Assembly (NCBI RefSeq): GCF_021206925.1
Contig: NZ_JAJPRF010000005.1
Coordinates: 186,001-250,000 of the forward strand
DNA: 64,000 nucleotides
Direction: 5' to 3'
From: Rhodoflexus caldus
Lineage (GTDB): Bacteria; Bacteroidota; Bacteroidia; Cytophagales; Thermoflexibacteraceae
Positions 55,397 through 63,856 of the stretch are shown piece after piece; position 1 is the stretch's first letter, and each line of letters opens with the position of its first letter. A model generated the notes under the pieces. The model was not told the DNA's origin. It did no database searches and saw only the letters and a list, made by a program, of their open reading frames with translations. The position numbers and the translations under genes are program-made.

Positions 55397-55567
55397 TTAC
55401 TTTATTTCAGTGGTTGATTGTTTTTTCAGTTCATCATCAAAAAGCATCCGTACGCTGGGCGTGTAGCTGTCATCGTACTGCCCGCTGCGAACCGACCAAA
55501 TGAATATGCCTAAGAAAATCAGAGCCACTGTAATACTGATTCCAATAAGTAGAAAAATGACGCTCAT
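55397..55567 (-). CDS. ccoS: cbb3 oxidase assembly protein CcoS
   Basis: A 56-residue protein: MSVIFLLIGISITVALIFL... gives one membrane helix, then FIWSVRSGQYDDSYTPSVRMLFDDE, which is the CcoS hallmark (…R.GQydD...). CcoS is needed for heme b and copper insertion into CcoN. The ATG at 55567 is the operon's first start codon, 23 bases ahead of ccoNO. ccoG, ccoH and ccoI are not present in the window. Confidence 0.9.
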   Translation of the reverse strand: MSVIFLLIGISITVALIFLGIFIWSVRSGQYDDSYTPSVRMLFDDELKKQSTTEIK

Positions 55568-55620
55568 AAAAATCCGGCTTTAAATTTTCTTCAAAACAAC
55601 AGAACGCAACGGGCAAAAAA

Positions 55621-55638
55621 GATGATGTACGTCATCAA
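55621..55638. promoter_or_regulatory. Candidate operator upstream of the cbb3 operon
   Basis: GATGATGTACGTCATC is a near-perfect 16-base palindrome (14 of 16 positions match the inverse), followed by AA. It lies 53 bases upstream of ccoS and 149 upstream of the PAS gene. FNR/CRP-family regulators use inverted repeats such as TTGAT...ATCAA and often control cbb3 genes, but the spacing here is not canonical, so this is a candidate only. Confidence 0.35.
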
Positions 55639-55787
55639 TTGCGGATTTTTTTGCTATCATTAGCTTTTTTAATTTGGTGAGCTTGAAGAACGCGGATTGT
55701 TAACCGATGTTTTCCTAACATCTCAATCAGCATTCATTCGTGTTATCTGTCAAAATCTGTGTTCCGAGATATTCTTTACCAACAACC

Positions 55788-58700
55788 ATGAATCAACCCA
55801 ACCCGAACCCGCCTTCGTTTTCCCCTTTTGCCGCCATTGCCACGGCAACGGCTTTTGCCCTGATTATCTGCGTATTATGGCTATTGGGCGAGCCCATGTT
55901 GCCCGCATGGAGCATTCCGCTGGCTGCCGTTGCAGGCGCACTTGTCGTAGGCGGGGTGCTTTGGCGACAGGCTCAACAGCTCAATAACGCCGTTGTATGG
56001 CAACACCAAGAGTGGCAACACAGCAGTCAAGAAGCACAGCAACAGTGCCAAGACCGCATCAGTGCCTTGCAAAGCGAAGCCCGACAACTCACCGACCGCC
56101 TGAACCTGACCTATGCAGCCATTACCCAAGCAACTGCGGCAAAAGATTTACCCGAGCAACTGCAAAACCTCACCCGAGGGGCTGCTTCTGCCTTTGAAAT
56201 ATGGCTCTTGCAAGCCGATACGCTGCAATTTTTGGGCGGAACTACGGCAAGAAGCTACGACAAACCGTCTGTAACCGCGCCCCAAAACCTGTGGCAGTGG
56301 CTGGAACAACAACCTCAGGGCTTTGCGTGGCACAGCCCCGCCGAGACATTCCCCGAACCGACGCAAAATTTTCAGGCAACCTTTGTGCTGCCGCATCAAA
56401 TTGCCGAGGGCAAACTGCTTACTTGGCAACTGCCTTCGGGAGAAAAGGGCTTTTTTCTGTTGGAAAAAATTACCGATGAATTGCTTACCAATGCACATTT
56501 GCAATTGGTGCGGGGCGTATTGGAACAGCATTTTACCCGAAAACAAGCCCGCGAAAACGCCGTAAAAATCGGTGAGCTGACAGCGCAAACGGCTGCCCTT
56601 GAAGAGCAGTTGCGGCAAAAAGAATCAGCCGTGCAACAGTTGCAACAACTCATCGGCGAAACCCGCACAGAGTTGAGCGCACAGAAAAACGAGTGTGCGC
56701 TGTTGCAAGACGAGTACAGGCTTATCTATGAAGGCGCACCCGGTGGCTTGGCATACTACACCGCCGAAGAGCCGATTGGCTTGTTCTACGAACCCGAAGA
56801 GCAGGTGCGTTTGCTGCATCGGCATTTGAAACTCAAATCCTGCAACAGCCAGTTTGCCCGCCGATACGGGCAGGAACATCCCCGACAAATGGAAGGTTCG
56901 CGCTTTGAAGCCCTGTTTCCTAATCCCAACGGGCGCGATACACTGGCAATTTTGGGGCAAATGCTCAAAAACGGACAGTTCGCCGAGGAAACCTTAGAGC
57001 AGGACAAAGAAGGCAACCTTTACCGCTGTTACAGGCAATACCGCGCCGTAAAGGCAGAAAATCATTTGTTGGGTGTTCTGGTGGCGCACCTGCGCTTTGC
57101 CAAACTCACCCCCGATGTTTCGCAAGCCGCGCTGCACGAGCGACAACTGCGCGCATGGGTAACGCGGCTGCCTGCCCTTTCCGCTTTGGCGGATGTTTCG
57201 GGCAATGTGAAAGAGCTTTCGCTCATGCTGGAAACCTTCACGGGCTTGCAAAAAGGGCAAAACCTGTTTTCGCTCATCCATCCCGAAGATTTGGCGGAAG
57301 TGCAACAGAAATACTACGCCGGTGCAGCCGCTTTGGACAGCATCCGTACCTTTGCGGCGCGTTTCCGCAATCGGGAAAACCAGTGGCGCGAAGGTGAGTT
57401 TACCCTGCACAATGCCAACGACGAATCAGTAGGCGGCGGCATGATTATCACCATCCGCGATGCTACCCAAGCCAACGAACGGCAGCGCAACAGGCAGGCG
57501 CAAATAGCACTGCTCACTGCCGTTTTGGACAACCTTGCCGACCCTGTTGCGGCAACGGATGCCAAACAAAACTTCCTGTATGCCAACCCTGCCATGAAGG
57601 CGCTGGCAGGCAACAATCACCTGCCGATAGAAGCATTGGCGCAACCGCCCGAAATAGCGGCACACTTGCTCTACAAGGGCGGCACGGCTGAAATTCGCTG
57701 GCGCAATCAGGCTTTGCAGCAAACACAGCGCATGGAAACGCACGTAGTCAAGTTGCCCGTGAATGCCGCAGGCGCACACACCGTTATTCATCTGCACGAC
57801 GTAACCCGCAGCCGCCAACAGGCAGAGCACTTGCAGTTGCAATTGGATAAATTTTCGGGCATAACTTTGCAGGCGGCGGCAGCCATCGCCCTATGCGCCC
57901 CCGACGGCGAAATTCGCTGGGCAAACGAGGCGTTCCGCCAAGTTTTGGGATTTGGCAAAGAAGAAAAAATCAGCCTGTTGCAACTCTCTGACAGTGAGTC
58001 GGATACAAACCCGCAGGCATTGCTGGAAGAGGTAATCTTGCAGCCCGAACAAACCCTGTGCGCGGCGTTTTCATTCATCAACGCCAAAGGCAAAAAATGC
58101 TGGGGCGAGTGGACACTGCTCAATCTGGTGCGCCAAGAGGCAATCGGCGGGGTGCTGATTACCCTGCATGAGTGTACGGATGTGAAAATCTACGTCGAGA
58201 AATTAGCCCGACACTATCGGCACAGCCGCGCCCTGCTCAACCTTACCCGACAGGCAATCGTTCTGACAGACAAGGAAGGGCGCACACTTCTTTGGACTGC
58301 CGCCGCCGACTTTCTGCAACTGCGCGAAGGACAGCGCATCCAACGCTTGCACGACGATGATTTTTGGCAAACCGAAAACGGGCAAACCTTCCGCCATAGG
58401 CACACGCGGGCAGGCGAATATGCCACTGCCGATGTGGAAAACATCACCCCGCTTACAGAGTTGCGCGAGGCATTAGCCGATGCCCTTGCTGCCGAAAAAG
58501 AACAGGTGCGCCATACGTGCGATATAATCCTGCGCTTTGAGGCAATGCTTGCCGAACAACAAGCCCGCATCAACGCCTTGCAACACACTACCGATTTGGC
58601 GGTGCAAACTGCCGTTTCGGGTGCACAGGCAATAGCCGAAGCCCGCGCCCTGCTGCCCGAAATAGCATCAGCAAGCGAGTTGTTGCCTGTTTTGCAACAC

Positions 58701-58922
58701 TGCATTCAGGATTGGTCGGCACTGCTGGAACGCTACGAAGAAATCGGCGAAACAACCGACATTGCCGCCAAACTACTGGAAATCAGCGCATTTCGCACCA
58801 TCATATCAGGCTACGAACTGCCTGAAAAAACGCGGCAACTCATTGACTCATTGGCAGAAAAGCTAGGGGCTATCCATATGGCAATCAATCACTTGCAGCG
58901 TTTAGAGCCTGCTTTGAAATAG
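55788..58922 (+). CDS. Multi-PAS membrane signalling protein without recognisable output domain
   Basis: A 1044-residue protein: two N-terminal membrane helices (residues ~13-60), a GAF-like region (~90-250), a coiled coil (~255-305), then five PAS-like units at about 311-435, 452-560, 574-675, 687-795 and 813-890, and a C-terminal helical region to the end. Each PAS shows the expected strand pattern, e.g. AVLDNLADPVAATDAKQNFLYANPAM and LNLTRQAIVLTDKEGRTLLW. No HisKA, HATPase, GGDEF, EAL or PAC-linked effector follows. It may pass a signal by protein contact. It faces away from the cbb3 operon. ATG 55788 precedes the hydrophobic N-terminus. Confidence 0.75.
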   Translation: MNQPNPNPPSFSPFAAIATATAFALIICVLWLLGEPMLPAWSIPLAAVAGALVVGGVLWRQAQQLNNAVVWQHQEWQHSSQEAQQQCQDRISALQSEARQLTDRLNLTYAAITQATAAKDLPEQLQNLTRGAASAFEIWLLQADTLQFLGGTTARSYDKPSVTAPQNLWQWLEQQPQGFAWHSPAETFPEPTQNFQATFVLPHQIAEGKLLTWQLPSGEKGFFLLEKITDELLTNAHLQLVRGVLEQHFTRKQARENAVKIGELTAQTAALEEQLRQKESAVQQLQQLIGETRTELSAQKNECALLQDEYRLIYEGAPGGLAYYTAEEPIGLFYEPEEQVRLLHRHLKLKSCNSQFARRYGQEHPRQMEGSRFEALFPNPNGRDTLAILGQMLKNGQFAEETLEQDKEGNLYRCYRQYRAVKAENHLLGVLVAHLRFAKLTPDVSQAALHERQLRAWVTRLPALSALADVSGNVKELSLMLETFTGLQKGQNLFSLIHPEDLAEVQQKYYAGAAALDSIRTFAARFRNRENQWREGEFTLHNANDESVGGGMIITIRDATQANERQRNRQAQIALLTAVLDNLADPVAATDAKQNFLYANPAMKALAGNNHLPIEALAQPPEIAAHLLYKGGTAEIRWRNQALQQTQRMETHVVKLPVNAAGAHTVIHLHDVTRSRQQAEHLQLQLDKFSGITLQAAAAIALCAPDGEIRWANEAFRQVLGFGKEEKISLLQLSDSESDTNPQALLEEVILQPEQTLCAAFSFINAKGKKCWGEWTLLNLVRQEAIGGVLITLHECTDVKIYVEKLARHYRHSRALLNLTRQAIVLTDKEGRTLLWTAAADFLQLREGQRIQRLHDDDFWQTENGQTFRHRHTRAGEYATADVENITPLTELREALADALAAEKEQVRHTCDIILRFEAMLAEQQARINALQHTTDLAVQTAVSGAQAIAEARALLPEIASASELLPVLQHCIQDWSALLERYEEIGETTDIAAKLLEISAFRTIISGYELPEKTRQLIDSLAEKLGAIHMAINHLQRLEPALK

Positions 58923-58989
58923 GAATCGGCATTTTTTGCGTAATTTTACGAGAGCTATATTAATTAATAGCTGCGTCCTTTTCTACACC

Positions 58990-59038
58990 GCCGGCAGGGA
59001 CTTTTTCCGCTGAAGGGGTATTAGGTATCCCTGCCGGC
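58990..59038. repeat. Inverted repeat in the gap before the Uma2 genes
   Basis: GCCGGCAGGGA (58990-59000) is exactly inverted as TCCCTGCCGGC (59028-59038) with a 27-base loop. The 203-bp gap (58923-59125) contains nothing else recognisable. Confidence 0.55.
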
Positions 59039-59125
59039 AAGTGAAGCTCTGTCAGAGGATTAGGATGAAGGTGCTTTAACTTGACTGCTGCCTATTAAAC
59101 CCGTTGATAAAATACCTGCTGCTTT

Positions 59126-59731
59126 ATGGAACAACTCATCACCGACATATCCCAATTAGACCCGAACGGCATTTACACCTATGCCGACTATCTGCGCTGG
59201 CGATTTGAGGAACGCATAGAACTGATTAAAGGCAAAATCTTCAAAATGTCGCCCGCACCAAGTGCGAAGCATCAACATATTGCTGCTCAAGTACAAGGTC
59301 TCTTATTTATATACCTGAGAGGGAAGTCCTGTAAACTGTATTCTGCCCCGTTTGACGTTCGTTTATTGGATAAAAAGAAGACAAGCCGTGCCAATGGGGA
59401 GGTTTACACGGTCGTGCAGCCCGATATTTCGGTTATATGCGACAAGTCCAAAATTGACGAACGCGGCTGCATCGGCGCTCCCGATTTGATTGTGGAAATC
59501 CTTTCGCCGGGCAATTCCAAAAAAGAAATCAAAACCAAATACGCCCTCTACGAAGAAAATGGCGTGCGCGAGTATTGGGTAGTCTATCCGTCGGAACAAA
59601 GTTTGTTTCAGTTCGTTTTGAACAACGAAGAAAAGTTTGTGCTAAAAGCCGCTTTCGCCGAGGACGAAGTGTTCAACGCACACATTTTCCCTGATTTACA
59701 GATAGATTTGGCAGAAGTTTTTGCAGAGTAA
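59126..59731 (+). CDS. Uma2/DUF820 nuclease-like protein, copy 1
   Basis: A 201-residue protein with the PD-(D/E)XK-like core of the Uma2 family: PDISVICD...IGAPDLIVEILSPGNSKKEIKTKYALYEENGVREYWVV, with candidate catalytic D, E and K residues. The family is found in Bacteroidota and cyanobacteria, often in many copies and sometimes next to mobile genes; its biological role is unsettled. The next gene is a near-identical second copy that starts 15 bases after its stop. Confidence 0.85.
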   Translation: MEQLITDISQLDPNGIYTYADYLRWRFEERIELIKGKIFKMSPAPSAKHQHIAAQVQGLLFIYLRGKSCKLYSAPFDVRLLDKKKTSRANGEVYTVVQPDISVICDKSKIDERGCIGAPDLIVEILSPGNSKKEIKTKYALYEENGVREYWVVYPSEQSLFQFVLNNEEKFVLKAAFAEDEVFNAHIFPDLQIDLAEVFAE

Positions 59732-59746
59732 ATGCTTGCAGGAAAC

Positions 59747-60352
59747 ATGGAACAACTCATCACCGACATATCCCAATTAGACCCGAACGGCATTTACACC
59801 TATGCCGACTATCTGCGCTGGCGATTTGAGGAACGCATAGAACTGATTAAAGGCAAAATCTTCAAAATGTCGCCCGCGCCAAGTGCAAGGCATCAGAAAA
59901 TAGCAGGTAGGCTACACGGAAATATGTTTGTGTATTTTCGCCAAAGCACTTGTGAATTGTACCCTGCCCCGTTTGACGTTCGTTTATTGGACAAAAAGAA
60001 GACAAGCCGAGCCAATGGGGAGGTTTACACGGTCATACAGCCCGATATTTCCGTGATTTGCGACAAGGCAAAAATTGACGAACGCGGCTGCATCGGCGCT
60101 CCCGATTTGATTGTGGAAATCCTTTCGCCGGGCAATTCCAAAAAAGAAATCAAAACCAAATACGCCCTCTACGAAGAAAATGGCGTGCGCGAGTATTGGG
60201 TAGTCTATCCGTCGGAACAAAGTTTGTTTCAGTTCGTTTTGAACAACGAAGAAAAATTTGTATTGAAAGCCGCTTTTGCCGAGGACGAAGTGTTCAACGC
60301 ACACATTTTCCCCGATTTACAGATAGATTTGGCGGAAATTTTTGCAGAGTAA
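59747..60352 (+). CDS. Uma2/DUF820 nuclease-like protein, copy 2
   Basis: A 201-residue paralogue of the preceding gene, 621 bp downstream in the same direction. The first ~45 and last ~125 residues are almost identical to copy 1, but residues ~46-73 differ strongly (HQHIAAQVQGLLFIYLRGKSC versus HQKIAGRLHGNMFVYFRQSTC). The same catalytic-like residues are conserved. The start is ATG 59747, matching copy 1; an in-frame ATG five codons earlier exists. The following gene begins 4 bases after its stop. Confidence 0.87.
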   Translation: MEQLITDISQLDPNGIYTYADYLRWRFEERIELIKGKIFKMSPAPSARHQKIAGRLHGNMFVYFRQSTCELYPAPFDVRLLDKKKTSRANGEVYTVIQPDISVICDKAKIDERGCIGAPDLIVEILSPGNSKKEIKTKYALYEENGVREYWVVYPSEQSLFQFVLNNEEKFVLKAAFAEDEVFNAHIFPDLQIDLAEIFAE

Positions 60353-60356
60353 ACAT

Positions 60357-60974
60357 ATGCTCAAAGCCGCTTTCCGCCTGATTGTCAATGCCTGTTTTGC
60401 CATTGTGCGACGCGTGCTGCTAACAGCCGCGGGCGGTGCGGCTGTCAATTGGCTGTTTGCTGTCGTTTTGTTCGTTGCACTTTCGGGGTGGACTTTTGCA
60501 AAAGTTGCCCTTGTGGCCATCGTGTTTCTATTGGGTTTTCCCGTAGCTTGGTTGCTGCTGGGCAAAACCTACGGTTTGCGACAGGGCATTTACGAATTGG
60601 CTACCACGCACAAAATTGCACTTTTTGAATATTTGATATATCAACTGACAGTAATCGCACAAGCCAAAACTTTGGACAATCCGAAAATGCAACAAGGTTT
60701 ATTGCAAAGTCGTCAATGGTTGGCGCAGATGCCCGCGCCCGTTCGTTGGGTGATTAGCGGGCTTGCAAACTATCTGCCACTCAACGAAATTTTACAGGAA
60801 GTGATTCAAAATCAAAAACTTACCGAAGAAAACCTGATAGCAATCAGTCGTTTGGCGGCTCAAAAGTTGGATACCCGCACCAATATCGGTTTGTTGCAAC
60901 CTTCGCCGCGTCCGTTGCAAGTGCTGGCGGCGTTCAATTTGGCGGCAATGGTGTTGGCGGGTGTTTTAGCTTAG
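60357..60974 (+). CDS. Putative membrane protein of unknown function
   Basis: A 205-residue protein with two N-terminal membrane helices (GGAAVNWLFAVVLFVALSGW and VALVAIVFLLGFPVAWLLL), then a helical, mostly polar region (residues ~75-190) and a final hydrophobic stretch. No domain was recognised. It starts 4 bases after the second Uma2 gene and is probably in its operon. The frame extends five codons further upstream. Confidence 0.55.
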   Translation: MLKAAFRLIVNACFAIVRRVLLTAAGGAAVNWLFAVVLFVALSGWTFAKVALVAIVFLLGFPVAWLLLGKTYGLRQGIYELATTHKIALFEYLIYQLTVIAQAKTLDNPKMQQGLLQSRQWLAQMPAPVRWVISGLANYLPLNEILQEVIQNQKLTEENLIAISRLAAQKLDTRTNIGLLQPSPRPLQVLAAFNLAAMVLAGVLA

Positions 60975-61011
60975 AGAATACACGTTGAAAATGATGCCGA
61001 GTATAAAGGGC

Positions 61012-61221
61012 TCATATATTCCAAAGCCTTTTCAACTCTTTTTCAAGAGTCTGATTTTCAAGCGTATATTCTAAAAAGTAGTTGAGCGTTTCTTCAAATG
61101 ACCGACGCGCGCCTTTTAATGTTCGGTCATAGCCGGTAAGGTCTAAGGCGGGTGAGTAAACAAAATAGATATTGTCTTCCTTAAACTCAACGACGGGTAA
61201 AGAAACTTTGATTTTTCGCAT
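61012..61221 (-). CDS. HicB-like antitoxin family protein, orphan
   Basis: A 69-residue protein with the HicB-like sheet: VEFKEDNIYFVYSPALDLTGYDRTLKGARRSFEETLNYFLEY. The YSPALDL segment and following helix are characteristic of the HicB antitoxin fold. No HicA-like partner (a 60-80-residue dsRBD protein) is seen on either side, so it may be an orphan or a stand-alone RNase-H-like regulator. Confidence 0.7.
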   Translation of the reverse strand: MRKIKVSLPVVEFKEDNIYFVYSPALDLTGYDRTLKGARRSFEETLNYFLEYTLENQTLEKELKRLWNI

Positions 61222-61280
61222 AGCTGTATATAATTTCTAAGCTACACAAATATAAACAAAGCGTTCTTACTGCCCAAAAA

Positions 61281-62354
61281 CTACGCCCCTGCCCCTTCTT
61301 TCAATCGTTCGGCATTGTCGGCGATGCGTAGTTGCTCAATAAATTCACCGATGTTGCCGTCCATTACCGAAGGCAGGTTATAGACCGTCAAGCCGATGCG
61401 GTGGTCGGTAACGCGGCTTTGCGGGTAGTTGTAGGTGCGGATTTTATCGGAACGGTCGCCGCTGCCTACCATAGAACGGCGCTGAGAATCAATGGCTTCG
61501 TGTTGTTTTTGCAACTCAATTTCGTAGAGGCGCGAACGCAATACTTTGAGGGCTTTCTCAAAGTTCTTGATTTGCGATTTTTCGTCTTGGCAGGAAACCA
61601 CCAAACCCGTTGGGATGTGGGTCAGGCGCACGGCAGAGTAGGTCGTATTTACCGACTGCCCACCCGGACCGGACGAACAGAAGGTATCCTTGCGGATGTC
61701 GTTCATGTTGAGTTCCACTTCCACCTCTTCAGCTTCGGGCAGCACTGCCACGCTGGCAACCGAGGTGTGAATGCGCCCTTGCGTTTCGGTCGCGGGAACG
61801 CGCTGCACGCGATGAACGCCCGACTCATATTTGAGCATTCCGTACACGTCTTCGCCCGAAACCGAGCAGATAATTTCTTTATAGCCGCCTGCCGTACCTT
61901 CCGTATAGTCAATCAGTTCTACTTTCCAGCCTTGTTGTTCGGCAAAGCGTTGGTACATACGCATCAGGTCGCCGGCAAAAAGCGAAGCCTCATCGCCGCC
62001 TGCACCCGCACGGATTTCAAGAATAACGTTTTTGCTGTCGTTGGGGTCTTTGGGAATGAGCAGTTGCTTGATTTCTTCTTCTAATGCTTCCTGTTTGGGC
62101 TGCAATTCGTCCAATTCAGCCTTTGCCATTTCGCGGAAATCAGGGTCTTTTTCGGTGCGCAGCACTTCGCGGGCACTTTCAATATTGGAAAGCAACTGTT
62201 CGTACTCTTCGTATTTGCGCACAATTTTTTCCAACTCTTTGTACTCTTTGTTCAGTTTCGCATAGGCTTTCATGTCAGCCATGCTTTCGGGCTGAATAAT
62301 CAAATGCGAAACTTCCTCAAAACGCTTCTTGATTTCTTTTAATTTGTCTATCAT
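61281..62354 (-). CDS. prfA: Peptide chain release factor 1
   Basis: A 357-residue class I release factor: IRAGAGGDEASLFAGDLMRMYQRF, HRVQRVPATETQGRIHTSVASV (the PxT-type codon-recognition segment is PATETQGR), and the catalytic SSGPGGQSVNTTYSAVRLTH with GGQ. It hydrolyses peptidyl-tRNA at UAA/UAG. The start at 62354 (MIDKLKEIKKRF) is standard; the frame begins 9 codons earlier. Confidence 0.97.
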   Translation of the reverse strand: MIDKLKEIKKRFEEVSHLIIQPESMADMKAYAKLNKEYKELEKIVRKYEEYEQLLSNIESAREVLRTEKDPDFREMAKAELDELQPKQEALEEEIKQLLIPKDPNDSKNVILEIRAGAGGDEASLFAGDLMRMYQRFAEQQGWKVELIDYTEGTAGGYKEIICSVSGEDVYGMLKYESGVHRVQRVPATETQGRIHTSVASVAVLPEAEEVEVELNMNDIRKDTFCSSGPGGQSVNTTYSAVRLTHIPTGLVVSCQDEKSQIKNFEKALKVLRSRLYEIELQKQHEAIDSQRRSMVGSGDRSDKIRTYNYPQSRVTDHRIGLTVYNLPSVMDGNIGEFIEQLRIADNAERLKEGAGA

Positions 62355-62378
62355 GGCAAAAGGCGCAAATCGCGGGCG

Positions 62379-62386
62379 CAAAGATA
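62379..62386 (-). promoter_or_regulatory. -7 box of prfA
   Basis: TATCTTTG on the minus strand, 24 bases before the prfA ATG; perfect TAnnTTTG, no TTG at the usual distance. Confidence 0.45.
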
Positions 62387-62476
62387 CGCAAAAACTTAGT
62401 TTAAAATCATCGGGAAATCCAAACCAAATGCCTAACTTGAATCGCTCAATGATTCATTTACCCTCTCATCACATCC

Positions 62477-63808
62477 ATGAAGCCGCTTTGGAACAAACTG
62501 CAACATGCCCCGCGATTTAAAGAAGAAATTAATGCGTGGGTAGCGGAAGGGATTATCAGCGAATCGCAAGCGCAGGAACTGATGCGTCGCTACGAATTGG
62601 ATGTGCCGCCGCCGTGGTACATGCAGTCGGGGTGGCTGTTGCGCGGTATCGGTTTGCTGGTGGTGGCTGCGGGCATCCTGCTGCTGATTGCCGAAAATTG
62701 GCAGCACTTACCTGTTGTTGTGCAAATGCTCATTGGCTTGCTGCCCTTAGCGGCAAGTTATACTATTGCATGGCGCGAAGATGCCAAAGGCAGAACGCAA
62801 CAGGCAGAACTGGCAATGCTTTTCGGCACGCTCTTGCTGGGTGTGAATATCTGGTTGCAGGCGCAGATTTTTCACATTTCGGCTTATTACCCTGATGGAC
62901 TTTTATGGTGGATTATCGGTGCATTGCCCGTGATTTTTTGGTTTGGTAATAAAATCTTGCACTTTCTTTTTACTGCCTTGGCGTGCGTATGGTTGGGTAT
63001 TCAGTTTGAATATGAGCAATTTTCACTCTGGGCAATACCGATTGTCGGCTTGCTGTGCTACATGGAATATCGCAAACCCAATGCGTGGACGCTGGTTGCC
63101 TGCATTGCGCTGGGGCTTTGGTTTTTCTTAGGTTTGCTCATTTACGAAGTGCGGCATTTCAGGCAAGGCAATTGGGGCGAATTTAACATTGCAGTGATGT
63201 TTGCCGCTGCCTATCCGCTGCTGTTTTTGCTGATTTTTCAACGCATAAAGCCCAACTACGGCGAACGCGCCGCGTGGCTGTTGGAAGCCTTGGCAATGCT
63301 ATTTATTGCAGGGCTTTTCTTTGTGCTGACTTTTGAAGGGCCGTTGCAAGAGTTGGTGCGCTCTTCTGCCGGTGCATCGTTGCCCATTACCGTTTGGGGC
63401 ATGACGGTTGTAGCGCTTGCCTTTGCCGCCTTTACGGTTGTACAAAACAAAGGACTGTTGCCCTACGTTGCTGCCTTTTTGCTAATGCTGATATGCTACC
63501 TGATACCCTCACTTGCCCTTTCTCATGAGGAAGGTCGCAGTATTTCTGCCGACACCTACCTTATTTTGATGAACACGGGTTTTGTACTTTTTGCAGTTGC
63601 GCAAATTGTTTCGGCAATAGCCATAACCCAACAAAAAGGCTCTTTTATGTCGGGAATTTTCTTTTTGATGGTGTGGCTGTTGGGGCGCTACATCGCGCTG
63701 GTGGAAGATTACGTTACTACGGCGATTATGTTCATTGCCTTTGGTGCGGGTATTTACTATCTGAGTTCGTGGTGGGATAAACGCCTGAACGCACAGTCGG
63801 GGAAGTGA
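62477..63808 (+). CDS. DUF2157-type multi-pass membrane protein
   Basis: A 443-residue protein with a soluble N-terminal head (residues 1-~50, FKEEINAWVAEGIISESQAQELMRRYEL, the DUF2157 segment) followed by about 11 membrane helices, starting with LLRGIGLLVVAAGILLLIAENW. Members of the DUF2157 group occur widely in Bacteroidota and proteobacteria; their function is unknown. It is divergent from prfA, starting 123 bases beyond its ATG. Confidence 0.8.
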   Translation: MKPLWNKLQHAPRFKEEINAWVAEGIISESQAQELMRRYELDVPPPWYMQSGWLLRGIGLLVVAAGILLLIAENWQHLPVVVQMLIGLLPLAASYTIAWREDAKGRTQQAELAMLFGTLLLGVNIWLQAQIFHISAYYPDGLLWWIIGALPVIFWFGNKILHFLFTALACVWLGIQFEYEQFSLWAIPIVGLLCYMEYRKPNAWTLVACIALGLWFFLGLLIYEVRHFRQGNWGEFNIAVMFAAAYPLLFLLIFQRIKPNYGERAAWLLEALAMLFIAGLFFVLTFEGPLQELVRSSAGASLPITVWGMTVVALAFAAFTVVQNKGLLPYVAAFLLMLICYLIPSLALSHEEGRSISADTYLILMNTGFVLFAVAQIVSAIAITQQKGSFMSGIFFLMVWLLGRYIALVEDYVTTAIMFIAFGAGIYYLSSWWDKRLNAQSGK

Positions 63809-63823
63809 AACGAATCGGTAGTA

Positions 63824-63831
63824 TATCTTTG
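63824..63831 (+). promoter_or_regulatory. -7 box before the right-edge gene
   Basis: TATCTTTG, a perfect TAnnTTTG match, 26 bases before ATG 63857. Confidence 0.4.
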
Positions 63832-63856
63832 TTGGCAAGAAAACCGCCTAATGTTC

